Origin: Callipepla californica brunnescens
Lineage: Eukaryota > Chordata > Aves > Galliformes > Odontophoridae
Direction: 5' to 3'
DNA length: 64,000 bases
NCBI GenBank assembly: GCA_023055505.1
Contig: JALIRH010000151.1
Span: 67,001-131,000, forward strand
Positions 8,698 to 20,600 of this stretch are shown one piece after another; the stretch's first letter is position 1, and each line of letters begins with the position of its first letter. Both the position numbers and the translations under genes were made by a program. The notes beneath the pieces were generated by a model, which saw nothing but the letters and a program-made list of their open reading frames with translations, was not told where the DNA came from and ran no database searches.

Positions 8698-11328
8698 ATG
8701 TTGGGCCCGCTGTGGGCGCGGGGCTGCGGCCTGCTGCTCGGCGCGGCGCGGCGCGCGCTGAGCCTGAGCCGGGCGCGGGTGAGGAGGGGCGGCGGAGGGA
8801 GCGGGGAGGTGAAGCCGCGGCGGTTCCGGGGTTCGTGAGGGGAACGGCGTTCTGGGGTGGGGGAGAGCGGACCGTGGCACCGGGACCGTGGGGGGGAGGC
8901 GGTCTGTGGTGGAAGCGGTTTTGCGTGGGAGGAGCGCCGGCCCCGGGCGCGCTCTGAGCCGTTTCCCCACGCAGGACACGGTGGTGGTGGAGCGCTGGTG
9001 GAAGGTTCCGCTCAGCAAAGAGGGACGGCCGCCCCGGGCCCGGCACCGGCGGTACCGCGTGTACCGGTTGGTGGAGGACGGCAAGCACCTGCCCCGCGGG
9101 GAGCTGCCGCTCATCCTCACGCGGGCGGTGGAGGGTACGTGCGAGCGGCGGGGGGGGGGCGGCCGCGTACGGTGGGGGCTGCTGCTCGGCCGCTGCCCGG
9201 CCAGGACCCCCGGGTCCTGCGACGGAGGGACAACCGCAGCGGCGGTGCAGGAGGGGCTGGGCGGAGGAGGGGGCTCTGCGGGGAAGGACCGGGGGCTCGT
9301 GCTTGGACAGTGGAGGACCATCGGTTGGTCGGACTCCTCTGTGTCCCCACGCCCTCTGTTTTCAAAAGGAAAAAGAGAAAAACCACCACGCAGTTAAACA
9401 TGAGTGCAGTTTCTTTCAGAGCTGCTCCTCTGAGTGCTCTGAGCTCAGGGAGCTCACTGCCCGGACCACGGTTCCCATTTCTGCTCTCTGCGCCTTTTAC
9501 TTCGGATTTTCACGTTTTCCCTCTGATTTCTGCTCTCTCCACTATTTCTACGTGCTGTCTCAGTGGGATTGTGGATGGGGTTTGGGTTCAGGGCTCCCGC
9601 CCCACTGTGGGGTTTGGGCACTGCCCCTCATTGTCCCCACAGGTTTGGGGAACCGTGGGGATGTTGTTTCTGTGAAGAAGTCCGTGGGGCGGAACCGGCT
9701 GCTGCCGCAGGGGTTGGCTGTGTACGCATCGCCAGAGAACCTCCGTCTGTTTGAAGAGGAGAAGCAGGTGAGCTGCTTAATGAGCTGCTTCATTAACCGC
9801 CCAGCCATTAATTACTTAGTGAAGGGGTGGTGGTTTGGGGGAGGGACAGTTTTGGAGCATGGCATGGTCTCTGCATTGGGTTTCTCCCGGATCTGTTTTC
9901 TTGCTGCAGAGCCAGGAAGGGAAGAGGGAGGCGATCCAAACGCAGAGTGGAGAGAGGGTGAGTGTGGGGGTCCACGCCGCATCGACCCCCACTGCTCCAC
10001 CCCAGTCCTGCGCCACGCTGGCCCCCCCACCCCACAGTGACTTCTGCACACTACACATCGATTCCCGCCCCCAAATTGACTCCCACCCCCCACGTTCACC
10101 TCCTACCCCACACTGTTTCCCGCTCCAGTGTTGACTCCTGCCCTCCACCCACTGAGCCCCTGCCCCATGTTAACCCCTGGCCCCATACTGACCCCACACC
10201 ACCCCTACCCCACAGACCCTGCAGTTCCTGCGGAGCTGCCGCCTGGAGGTGGGCATGAAGAACAATGTGCGCTGGGAGCTGAACGCCGACATTGTGGCAC
10301 GGCAGTTCTTCAAGAACGTGAGTTGTGCCCTCTGAGATGCGGGTTCTCTGCCCCACGGCATGGAGGATGTGGCGGAGGCTCTGCTCTGCAGGGTGTGCCA
10401 TGCGGCTCCAGGCTTTAATTAAGGCCTTGAGAGATGAAGGGAGCGGGGAGCTGGTCCTGGTGCAGTGCCCTCTGACCTCTGACCTCACAGCTGCGTGTGT
10501 CAGTGCCGCCCCACGCGCTGAAGCTGCCGGATGAGCCCATCACCCGCTGGGGCGAATACTGGTGTGACGTGACGGTGAGTGCGTGGTGCCCCTCAGCCTC
10601 CCCCTCCCATGCCCCATAGTGTGGGATCTGTGGAGAGAGCCCACGGCCCCGTAGCTGTGTCAGAGAGGAGCCCACAGCCCAGCTGGGGAGGCTGGGGGGG
10701 GGGGAACATTTTTGGGTTTTTCACAGAAAAAAAAAACAAAGTTCTGTCCCTGTAACCTACGTATGTGCAAGGTCACCCCTCTGCACCATCAGCTGTTGTC
10801 CTTTAGTCCCTGAGGGGCCTAAATCTGTGTCAGCACCACGGGGCTCATTTGGGTTCTGCTAATTGGAAGTGAGGTGCTAACTGGGAGTGTGGGTGTGGAT
10901 GGTGATGGGGAAGGGGCTGCCCCAGTTTAGGGGCTGGGTCCTGCCCAGCAGTGCGGTTCAGGGGCTGCCCTACAGCAGTTGTATTCTGGTGGGATTTGAG
11001 GGAGGGATGTCCCATATCTCAGTGGGATTTGGGGCCCTTCGTGGATTTTGGGGCTGGTGGGGAGAGGACTCCCCACTACCCCCCATTTGTTAAGGTTATC
11101 CTTGGGGCAACACTGGGGTTGGGGGGGTGAGGGCTGGCCCCCTTGACATCAACATGTAGGGCTGCCCCCAGCCTCCCCCCTCTCCCTGTTCCACAGGTGA
11201 ATGGGATGGAGACGGTGCGTGTCCCGATGGACGTGGTGGAGTTCATGCGGCCGCGGACAAAGCGGCGCCGGCACTGGAAGGCACAGCAGGCAGCACTGCT
11301 GGCAGCGCGGCGCGATGAGCTGCTCTGA
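8698..11328 (+). CDS. MRPL9: MRPL9: mitochondrial large ribosomal subunit protein bL9m
   Basis: Exons: 8698-8778, 8975-9134, 9643-9767, 9910-9957, 10216-10317, 10491-10574, 11197-11328 (TGA 11326-11328). Product is 243 aa. An Arg-rich N terminus ([19 protein letters not shown]) looks like a mitochondrial presequence. [18 protein letters not shown] and [13 protein letters not shown] follow. The bL9 core is [20 protein letters not shown] then LAVYASPEN, and the C-terminal part is [20 protein letters not shown] and [16 protein letters not shown]. Nearly all blocks match human MRPL9 (267 aa), which is longer at the N terminus. It is a structural protein of the 39S subunit at the base of the L1 stalk. 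The first ATG in good Kozak context (GCCGCCATG) was taken as the start. Confidence 0.96.
9985..10200. repeat. C-rich minisatellite in MRPL9 intron 4
   Basis: About eight imperfect 20-30 bp units (CCCCACGTTGACTCCTGCC and variants) lie just before exon 5. Confidence 0.6.
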
Positions 11329-11404
11329 CCCCGCAGCTCCCGCGTTTTGGGGTCAGGGGGATTTAGGATCCCCCGCTGGAGCTGTTCCCCATCCCTACTC
11401 AGTG

Positions 11405-11410
11405 AATAAA
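11405..11410 (+). terminator. MRPL9: MRPL9 poly(A) signal AATAAA
   Basis: AATAAA 77 bp after the MRPL9 stop, giving a very short 3' UTR. Confidence 0.85.
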
Positions 11411-11429
11411 AAGGGTCGGAGTGTGGGGC

Positions 11430-11540
11430 AGCGCACACGATCTGGGGTTTGGGGGCTGACCCTAAAGGTGTTTGGAGGTGACCCCAAAGGGATTTTCAGG
11501 GGCTGACCCTAATGCTTTTGGGAGCTCACCCCAAAGGGGA
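11430..11540. repeat. Minisatellite between MRPL9 and RIIAD1
   Basis: Three to four units of about 30 bp (GGGCTGACCCTAAAGGTGTTTG and variants) lie in the convergent intergenic space. Confidence 0.6.
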
Positions 11541-11772
11541 GCAGGCTGGGGGGTAGGAGGGCAGGAGACAATCCCACAGGGCAGTGGGGTTTGGAATGCA
11601 GTTGGGATTGGCGTGGGGTTGGGGTTTTAGGGCCGTGCAGTACTCATCCTCTCCTGACACAGCCCCAGGTAGGTGCTCAGCCCCACTGACCACCGCAGCC
11701 CCTGTGCCCCCAGCACTGCTGTGGGACACATGGTAGCACAAGCACTGGGTTCTTGTCACTGCTGTATCACCA

Positions 11773-12775
11773 TCACTGTGGTGGCTGTGGGGTCCCCAGC
11801 TGGTCCCGAATCCTCTGTGGCAGCTCCGGGTCCGTGAAGTACTCTGTGACCAATGGAGACATAGCACCTGTGTCACTCCCCAAATGGATCCCTGCACTTT
11901 GGTGTCACTGTTCCCAGATGGTCCCCTCCACCCCTCTGGTGCCACTGTCTGGGGTCCTCCACACCTTGATGTCCTTGTCCCTAAATGGTCTCCCCCACCT
12001 TGGTGACACTGTCCCCAAATTCCCCCCACCCCCGGTTTAGGGGTTATGCAGTACCCTCAAAGTGATTAGGTCATACTGTGCCCCCTAATGTGTCCCTCTT
12101 CGCTGTCCCCACCATTCCAGTTGGGTCCCCTTATACCCCAGAGGTGTCACCATCCCCAGAATGGCTGTGGGGTCCCCTGGTGTTGCCCTCCCCACCTGCA
12201 GCAAACTCCAGGACATCGTGCGGCCGTCTCAGCATCACCTCCCTGCAGAGGGGACAGATGGGCTGACCCCAAAAGGGTAGTGGGGTTTGGGAGGCTGGGG
12301 TGGGGGGATAGGTGTCCAGAAGGACTGTGGGATTCTGGGGACGAGGGTGGGGTGATCTGTGAGGAAGAGGCTGTGGGGTGGGAACAGCAGAACCCATCGG
12401 GGATGGTGGGTTTCTGTGGGGCCGAGGTGGGGGTGGCCCATAGCATTGCGGTTTGGGGGACAATCCCGAGGGTTGGGGTCTGGGGTTGGAGTTGGGAATG
12501 GGTTCAGAGGGTGGGGGGGGGGGGGGGTTTGGGGTTGGGAGGAGGACGGGTTTGGGGTGGGGTCGGTTTTGGGGGTCGCACCGCAGCAGCCCCCGCAGCA
12601 GCACCGCCACCTCCGGCCGCTCCCGTAGGTACCGCTCTCCGGACGGGCGCAGGAACGGCTGCGGGAGCGGACCCGCGTCACCGCGCTGCCCTCCCCGGGG
12701 TGCTCCCCCCAGCCCGCACCGCTCCCGGCCCCGCACCGCTCCCTGCCCCGCCGTTCCCGGCGGCGGCGACGCCAT
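11773..12775 (-). CDS. RIIAD1: RIIAD1: RIIa (PKA regulatory subunit dimerization) domain protein, first exon uncertain
   Basis: Three exons on the minus strand are clear: 12658-12582, 12242-12196 and 11843-11773 (TGA 11775-11773). Joined, they read ERYLRERPEVAVLLRG, then REVMLRRPHDVLEFAA, then EYFTDPELPQRIRDQLG. This matches human RIIAD1 (NEKYLRTHKEVEWLISGFF, RPDNILEFAADYFTD). All joins are GT-AG and phase-consistent. The first coding exon is not certain: an ATG at 12775-12773 opens a frame into GC-rich sequence, and a donor near 12718 would leave an intron of only about 60 bp. The first RIIa helix (human QLEQLRKFKIQTR) is not recognizable. Family role: small docking/dimerization module, probably in cilia or sperm flagella. 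Strand relative to MRPL9 and CELF3 agrees with human. Confidence 0.8.
11850..12060. repeat. Minisatellite in RIIAD1 intron
   Basis: Five or six units of about 35 bp with core TTGGTGTCACTGTCCCCAAA lie between the last two RIIAD1 exons. Confidence 0.65.
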
Positions 12776-12839
12776 TTCGGGCCGAAATGGGGAGGGGAGA
12801 AACGCGTAACGGCGTCACGGTCCCCACGGGGCTGTAAAA

Positions 12840-13410
12840 CCACGTGACTGCGCGTCACTGCGAGTGTGCAACGGCGGACGTGTGACAGTGTCACGGTCGT
12901 AGTGGGTGTGACATAGGGTGTAACGGTGTGAGTGTGCGGTGGGGTGTGCGTGACCCCACGAGCACCGCGTGATGGTCAGAACTCGGCTTCAGGGTGTGAC
13001 TGTGACGGTGTGTGTGTGACGGGGTGTGTGTGTAACCGCGTGTGTGTGACACTGTCACCCTGTGGCGGTTGTGCCGGCTGTAGCGGTGTGGCTGCTGCGG
13101 TGTGTGTGTAACCGTGTGATGGTGCAGTGGTGCGCAATCGTGTGTGTGTGTCACGGTGCGACTGTGTGTGACGGTGTGTGTGTCACTGTGGTGTGTCACT
13201 GCGTATCACGGACCGTGTCCGTGTGTCCACCCCCCCACGTGTCCGTGTGTCCATCCCTGTGTCCCCATCTCCACGCACTCACGTGTCTGTGTCCACGTTT
13301 CTGTGTCCCCATGTCCCAATGTCTGTGTCCCTCTGTGCCCGTAGGGCCGCGCCTGTCTGTGTCCGTGTCCCCGTGTCCGTCTGTCCGTGTCTCCGTGTCA
13401 GACCCCACAG
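12840..13410. repeat. GT-rich low-complexity minisatellite
   Basis: GTGTGTGAC/GGTGTGTGTGTAAC units merge into CCGTGTCCGTGTGTCC units on the right. The tract fills most of the divergent RIIAD1-CELF3 spacer. No gene was seen. Confidence 0.7.
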
Positions 13411-13606
13411 CTCCGCCCCAACGGCGCTCCGCTCTCAGCACCGCGGACAGCGCCCGGGGGTGGGGTGGTACACGGAGGTGCGACAGTGCCACGCGGAGTG
13501 TGACACGCGCGGCGGTCCCCCCTTCCCTCCCCCCGCTGCCCCGGGCGCTCACGACCCCATTCCCGTTCCCTGTTCCTCTTCCCATCCCCCCCCCCGGTAC
13601 CGGCAC

Positions 13607-13622
13607 TATGGGCGGAGCCAAT
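13607..13622 (+). promoter_or_regulatory. CELF3: GC box and CCAAT box upstream of CELF3
   Basis: ATGGGCGGAGCCAAT combines an SP1-type GC box with a CCAAT box about 1.06 kb before the CELF3 start codon, in a C-rich repeat region. It is a candidate core promoter element only; the transcription start is not visible. Confidence 0.35.
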
Positions 13623-14034
13623 TCTGCCCCCCTCCCCCCCCCCCATATCCCCACTCCACCCCACACCTCCCCCACATCCTCCCCCCACACCCTCCCCACA
13701 TCCCCCCCATCCCCACCCCGTATGCCCATATCTCCCCCTCCCCCATCCCCCCCCCACCCACATCCAACATAAAACGTCCCTATATCCACACCCCACATCC
13801 TCCTCACGTTCCCCCCATATCCCCACACCCCCATATCCCCACCCCCGCCCCCCATATCCCCCACACGGCGGTACCCGGTGGCTCCGGGCGGAGCGGCGGC
13901 TGCGGGAGAAGCGCCGTCGGACCCCGGAGCACCGCCCCCGGGCAGAGCGCAGCCCCCGCCCCACCGCGCCCCGTCCCCGGAGGAGCCCTCAGCCCCGGGG
14001 CCGCCCCTCCTTTGTGTGCGGCGCCGCCGTCACC

Positions 14035-14660
14035 GGCACCGGAGCGCCGGGAACACCGAACCGGGCACCGGGAGCCGAAAATAAGGGCACCGGGAGCGCC
14101 GAATCGGGCGACGGGAGCACCGGGAGCACCGGAACAGACACCGGGAGCGCTGAACCGGCACCGCCAGCATCTGATCCGGGCACCGGGAACACAGAACCGA
14201 GGGACACCGGGAGTCGGGAAAAGGGAGCTGGGAGTACTGGGAGTGGGGAAAAGGGGAACGGGAGCACCGGATCCGATCTCTGGGATCGTTGAACCACGCA
14301 CTGGAAGCGCTGGTATCACCACGACCGTGCACTGGGAGCTCCGAACCGAACACTGACAGCACCAGGATCACCAGATCCAGGCACTGGGAATCGGGAAAAG
14401 GGCACTGGGAGCACCAGGAGCGCCAGATCTGAGCACGGGCAGCACCCGCACTCCCGGAACCGGTCATTGGGAGCACTGGGAGCACCAGAACTGGGAGCCA
14501 GAAGCTGGGAAAAGGACAGTGGGAACCCCAGAACCGAACACCATCAGCACCAGGAGTACCACTGTCGTGCACCAGGACCTGCAGATCCGTGCACGGGGAA
14601 CAGCAGGAGCACCAGAACCGAACACCGGGAGCACCGGGAGACGGGCACCGGGCGGAGGGC
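14035..14660 (+). repeat. CELF3: GGGAGCACC-type minisatellite in the CELF3 5' leader
   Basis: About 600 bp of imperfect 9- and 18-bp units (CACCGGGAG, CACCGGAAC, ACTGGGAGC) end about 25 bp before the CELF3 ATG. Translation in one frame gives GST/GTG-rich nonsense, so this is read as 5' UTR or promoter-proximal repeat. Confidence 0.75.
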
Positions 14661-14684
14661 GCGGCCCCGAGCGCCGGCGGCCCC

Positions 14685-17600
14685 ATGAAGGAGCCCGACG
14701 CCATCAAACTCTTCGTGGGGCAGATCCCGCGGCACCTGGAGGAGAAGGACCTGAAGCCCATCTTCGAGCAGTTCGGGAAGATCTACGAGCTGACAGTCAT
14801 CAAGGACAAGTACACCGGGATGCACAAAGGTACGGCGCCCGCAGCGGGAATGGGCATCGGGAAATGGTAATGGAGAATGGGCCGTGGGGCCTGAGCACTG
14901 AGTACGGCCCTATATACAGCCCTACGTACAGCCCTACAGCGTGGCTACAGCCTTACGTACAACTCGACAGTATGGGCGCAGCCATACATTCAGCCCCATG
15001 GGCCTACAGCCCCACAGCCAGCTCTGGAACCCAACCACAGCCCCACAGCCACAGTACAGCGCTACAATCAGGGTGTGATTCACACTTATGGGGCAGGGGC
15101 TGTACGGGTGCCAAGGGTGTGGGTGGGCCCTGTGGGCCCTGGGTCTCTGTAGGGCTGTGCTGGGGGTGTTGTGTGGTGCAGTGTTTGTGTGGATGGTGTG
15201 GGGTGGAGGTGGTGAGTGGGGTGCGATAGTTGTATGCGGTGTGACGTTGTGTGAGATATGGTTGTCTGGGGTGTGATGTAGTGTGGGCTGTATGCAGTGG
15301 TTGTGTCGGGTGAGCTGGGTGTGTGTAGGGTCTGGTTGTGTTTGGGTGTACAGTGGTTGTGTGGGGTACAGTGGTTGTGCAGCTGTTGTCGGGGTGTGAT
15401 GGTTGTGGAGTGTGGGATGGGTGTATGGGGATGCGATGGCTGTACATGGTGCTCGGGGTGTGTGTATGGGGTGTGATGGTTGTATGGGCTGTGCGGTGGC
15501 TGTGACTGAGGTGTGACAGTTGCACAGGGTACAATGGTTGTATGGGGTGTAGTGGTTTTAGGGGTGTTTGACAGTTGTGTGATGGCTGTATGTGGGGTGT
15601 TGTTGTGCTGTGGGGTCCATGCAGGCCCCAGGGCCGTGCTGATGGGCACAACCAGGGGGTGGCAAAGGGCCAGGGGGGTACCACTACCGCCTCAACTGTG
15701 GGGTATGGGGTCGGGGGTTTCTGTGTGTCCCCCCCCAGTGCCCCCTTCGTCCCCTGTCCCTATAGGATGCGCCTTCCTCACCTACTGCGCCCGCGAGTCG
15801 GCCCTGAAGGCACAGAGTGCCCTCCACGAGCAGAAAACGCTGCCGGGGGTGAGTGCCCCCCCTCCCCCAAATCCACACACTGCCTTTGGGGTGCAGCCCC
15901 CCCCATTTGCACACCCTGTGGGGATGTGCACGGACTCCTATCCCAATGCAACATGCACAGGCTTTGGGGGATACATGACACCCCCAATGTGCACACTTTG
16001 AGGTGGCACAGCATCCCCAACCCCAGCCATATGAGTGCCCCCTCCCCCTTATTATTGCAAGGGACCCCTAACTGCCACCCCCCACTCTTTATGGGAGTGT
16101 TAAGTTGTTCCCAAGGATAAATTAGGGGAGGGGGGGCTCCCAAGTGTAAATATTGGGGGTGCACAGAGACTCTCCACCCAATTGGAATCCCAGAACATCC
16201 CCCCAGGGGCAAAAATCCCAGCAGATGAGACAACAAAAGAGGATGTGGGGAGGAAACGCCATTTATATGGTGGGAGCTAAGCATTTTCAGTGCCCTCCCC
16301 TCTTAATTGTGGCCAGAGACCCCCAAACAACCTCCTCTCCACAAAGAGTCCTTTCTGGGAGGGAATTAGGGGGTCCTCTGGCATTAATAGTGGGAGGAGG
16401 AACCCCAGGAGGAGGTCATCACTCAATCCCCACCCTCATCAATGCCCCCCATCGCTGCCCCCCCCCCCCACCATTGCTCCCCCCCATCACAGCCCCCTGG
16501 GATTTACCTTCTTTGGGATAATCCGGGGATTTGAAGGGGTTTACGGGGTGGGGGGGGTTGGGATTATTTGCACGGGGGGGTAAAATGGAGGGGGGGGGAT
16601 TAAGGGTCAGAACCGCCCCAACAACTGCCCCCACTGTGATGTTTTGTGTGGAGGGGGACAAGAGTGTCACCCACTGTTCCCCTTAGTGCCAACTGGATGG
16701 GGAGGGAGGGGGCTGTTATATGGAAGGAGGCTTCAGGGGGCTGTTATATTGGGAGGGAGGATTTAGGGTGCTGGGAGCCCCTATTAGAAGCTTCCCCCCC
16801 CCCCCCCCCTCCGTTTCTCCAGTTCCATCCCAGGATAATCCCGGGATTAAGGAGGATTAAAGCGGGGGGGGGCGCCATCTGGGCTTTATCGGGGGGGGGG
16901 GGGAGGCGTGTTGTGGGGGTTGGGGGGGGGCACCTTCGCTTTCTGCGTGGGAAATAGGGAGGGAGGGTGGGGTGAGATGGGGACAACACCCCCCCGCCCT
17001 ACCCCCACCTCTTTTAATCGTAGGGGTTTCGGGGGCCCCCCAAATCCACCCCCCTCCCCCCCCCCCTCCGGCCTTGTCATTGTTTATCGCAGCGCTGCTG
17101 ATGTCAGCGCCGTTGCCAGGCAACGGGATGGGGAAATTGGGGATGAGTGGGCGGTTGCCATGGAGCACGTCCTCCCGTTGCCATGGTTACTGGGCATCTG
17201 CTCCCTGCCCCCCCCCTCACGTTGCTCTCAGGGGGTGGGGTCAAACCCCCCTCCCAGTTAATGGTGTGTGTGTGGGGGGTGGGGGGATGGTCGTTGCCAT
17301 GGTGCCCGTTGCCTGGTGATGGGATGCAGGGCAGCATTGCCATGGTAACACAGAGCATCTTTGGGGTACCCGGGGAGCTTTGGGGGGGGCTGTATTCCCA
17401 TCACTCGCTGTGCCCCCCCCCAGATGAACCGCCCCATCCAGGTGAAGCCAGCGGACAGTGAAAGCCGAGGAGGTACCTCCCCCATGTCCCCAAATGGAAC
17501 CCCCCAGGGCTGCCCCATGTCCCCCACAGGGTGGGAGTCACCCCCTGCCCATCCACCATGTCCCCGCCCACGGAGTCCCCATGTCCCCAGTAGGGCAGGC

Positions 17601-20600
17601 CACCCCCATCCCCATGGTATTTGTCACCATGTCCCCATGTCCCCTCCTCCCCCACCCCTGTCCCCTGGTGGGGATGGCCCCATCCCTGTTCTCCCCCTGT
17701 GCCCCCATCCCATGGGTGTCCCCATGTCCCTGGGGAGGCTCCAGAATAACAGTGTCCCCATGTCCCCACTCAGAATCCAAACAGCCCCATGGGAGGTGTT
17801 CCCATCCCTGGGTCTCAGCCCGTCTTGGTGTCCCATGTCCCTGGAGGGCAGGACCTTTGTCCCCATCCCTGAATCCTCGGCACCGTCCTGGTTGGGTACT
17901 GGGTGTCACTGTGCTGTCCCCATCCCATGTCCCCATCCTGGGCGGGTGAGGGGGTGCCCATCTCGGTGTCCTGGTGTCACCATGCTGTCCTGCAGAGGAC
18001 CGCAAGCTGTTTGTGGGGATGCTCAGCAAGCAGCAGGCGGACGAGGATGTGCGGAAAATGTTCGAACCCTTTGGGACCATCGATGAATGCACAGTGCTGC
18101 GCGGCCCTGATGGCACCAGCAAAGGTGTCCCTGTGTGGGAATGGGGATGGGATGGGGTGGGGGTGGGGATGGAGGTGGGGAAAAGGGTGTGAAAGGGGAT
18201 GGGATGGGGATGGTGAGAGTGGAGTTGGGGATGGGGATGGAGACGCAGACCAGGAATGGGGATGAGGATGGGGATGGGTTGGGATGGGGACAATGAGAAT
18301 GGGGTTGGGGATGGGAGGGGGATGGGGATGGAGACAAGGATGGGGACGGTCAGAGCGTGTTGGGCTGAGGAGGGTCCGGATGCTGTCCCTGCTGACCCCA
18401 CTGTCCCCAGGCTGCGCCTTCGTCAAATTCCAGAGCCACGCAGAGGCCCAGGCTGCCATCGCTGCCCTCCACGGGAGCCGCACGCTGCCGGTGAGAGCCA
18501 CCGTCACCCCCTGCCCACCCCACTGTGCACCCCATTTGCTGCTGACAGCCCCACCACTGTCCCTGTGGTTCCCACTGCCATCATCCCCTTCATCTCCATC
18601 ACTGCCCCTGCTTCTTCTATAACGATTATCACCACTGTCACTGCCTCCACCACGGCCCTATCCTCACCCCCTCTCCCACTGCTGTCCTCCAGATCCCTCC
18701 ACTGTCCCACTCCTCAGGCACATAACCACCCCCATCATCTCCACCACCGCCATCACCATCCCCTCATCCCATTATCCCCATTATTGCTGTCATTTTCCCC
18801 ATTATCCCCAGCACTGTCCCCACCATCCCTCCTTTTCACCCTACTCCAATTAACCCCTCCCCATCTTATCTTGCCACGCTGCCCCATGTCCTGTGGGTGA
18901 CGGTGGTGTCCCCGCAGGGCGCCTCGTCCAGCCTGGTGGTGAAGTTTGCAGACACGGAGAAGGAGCGGGGTCTGCGGCGGATGCAGCAGGTGGCGAGCCA
19001 GCTCGGCATGTTCAGCCCCATAGCGCTCCAGTTTGGGGCCTACAGCGCCTACACACAGGCGGTAGGGGGACAGGGAGACACGGAGATCATGGGGACGTAG
19101 ACCTCTGGGTGTGCGGTGAGGGTGTTGGGTTGTGGGGCGGCAGCCAGAGGGATGGCCCTACGTGATGGTGGGGAGGGGCATTGGGGTGGGGGATGTCAGT
19201 AGGGGATGGCCCTACATGATGGTGGAGGTGGGCTGGGATGGGACATGGGGTGAACTGATGGGACCTCTGTGGGGTGAGGTGGTGGATCCCCGCATTCTGA
19301 GGAGGTGGCACTGAGGTGGTGGGCAACGGGAGATGGTGGAACCCAGTGATGGTGGATGCCATAATCCAGAATGGGGTCACTGGGTGACAGGGCAGAATAA
19401 TGCTCCCCCACGGTCTGAGGTGGGACACGGGGCATCTTGAGGAGACATGGGGTGCCCAAGTTGGGCATTGTCACCCAACCGGGCCACGGGGGTCCAATGG
19501 GGACACCACTTAGGAGGGGACCCTGGTGTTCGTGTGTGGTGCCAGCGCTGTCCCCGCAGCTGATGCAGCAGCAGGCAGCCCTGGTGGCCGCCCACTCGGC
19601 CTACCTCAGCCCCATGGCCACCATGGCCGTCCAGATGCAGCACATGGGCACGGTCAACCCCAACGGGCTCATCGCCACCCCCCTGCCCCCGTCCTCAGGT
19701 AGGTGGCACCTTGGGACATGAGGACATCAGGGGTTTGGGGTCATGGGACACGAGGGGCTGGGGACATTAGGGATGGGGGACACTGGGGATGGGGATGCTG
19801 GAAATGGAGACACCACAATTGGGTCCACATGGGATGGGGACACTGGAGGTAGGGACACCAGAGCTGGGTCTGTGCAGGGTGGGGACACCAAGAATGGGGA
19901 CTCTGGGGATGGGAACACCAGGGATGGGTCCGTGCAGGATGTGGACACTGTGGATGGGGGCACCAAAGATGTGTCTGTGTGGGATGGAGATATGGTGGCC
20001 ACCAGAGGATGGATCCACCACCACATGGGGACAGTGCGGTGTCACTGTCACAGTGATGACCCCACTGCTCTGCAGGAACCAGCACACCGCCGGCCATGGC
20101 TGCCACACCGGTCCCCGCCATCGCGGCCCCACTGAGCGTCAACGGGTACAGCCCAGTGCCCGCGCAGCCCGCAGGGCCGCCTGCCCCCGAGGCTGTCTAC
20201 GCTGGAGGGGTCCCTCCTTTCCCAGGTGCTCACCACCCCCCAACTGCCTCCTTGCTGCCCCCCACCTCCCCTAATGGTCCCCCAACTCTCTGCACCCCCA
20301 GCCCAGAGCCCCGCTGCCCCTGCGGACCCCCTGCAGCAGGCATACGCCGGCATGCAGCACTACACAGGTAGGGGCACTGGGAGGGACTGGGAAAGCATTG
20401 CATGGCACTGGGAGGGAACTGGATGTACACATCATTGCACTGGAGAGCACTGGGAGGGCACTGGGAGAGCATTGCATGGCACTATGGTGCACAGGCAGGC
20501 ACTAGGAGGGAGTTGTATGATACTGGGAGGAACTGAGGGCACTGGGAAGCGCTGGGGTGTACTGGATGATCATTGCATGACTGAAGTTGTACTGGAGGGG

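Noticed and set aside
7990..9321. 443-aa minus-strand frame across the TDRKH 3' UTR and MRPL9 5' end
   Set aside because: GC-driven open frame antisense to MRPL9 exons 1-2, with low-complexity Pro/Arg/Ser content and no domain.
13178..14356. 392-aa plus frame upstream of CELF3
   Set aside because: Made of GT/C-rich and GGGAGCACC repeats (GST/GTG runs) and not in frame with the CELF3 start; treated as repeat.
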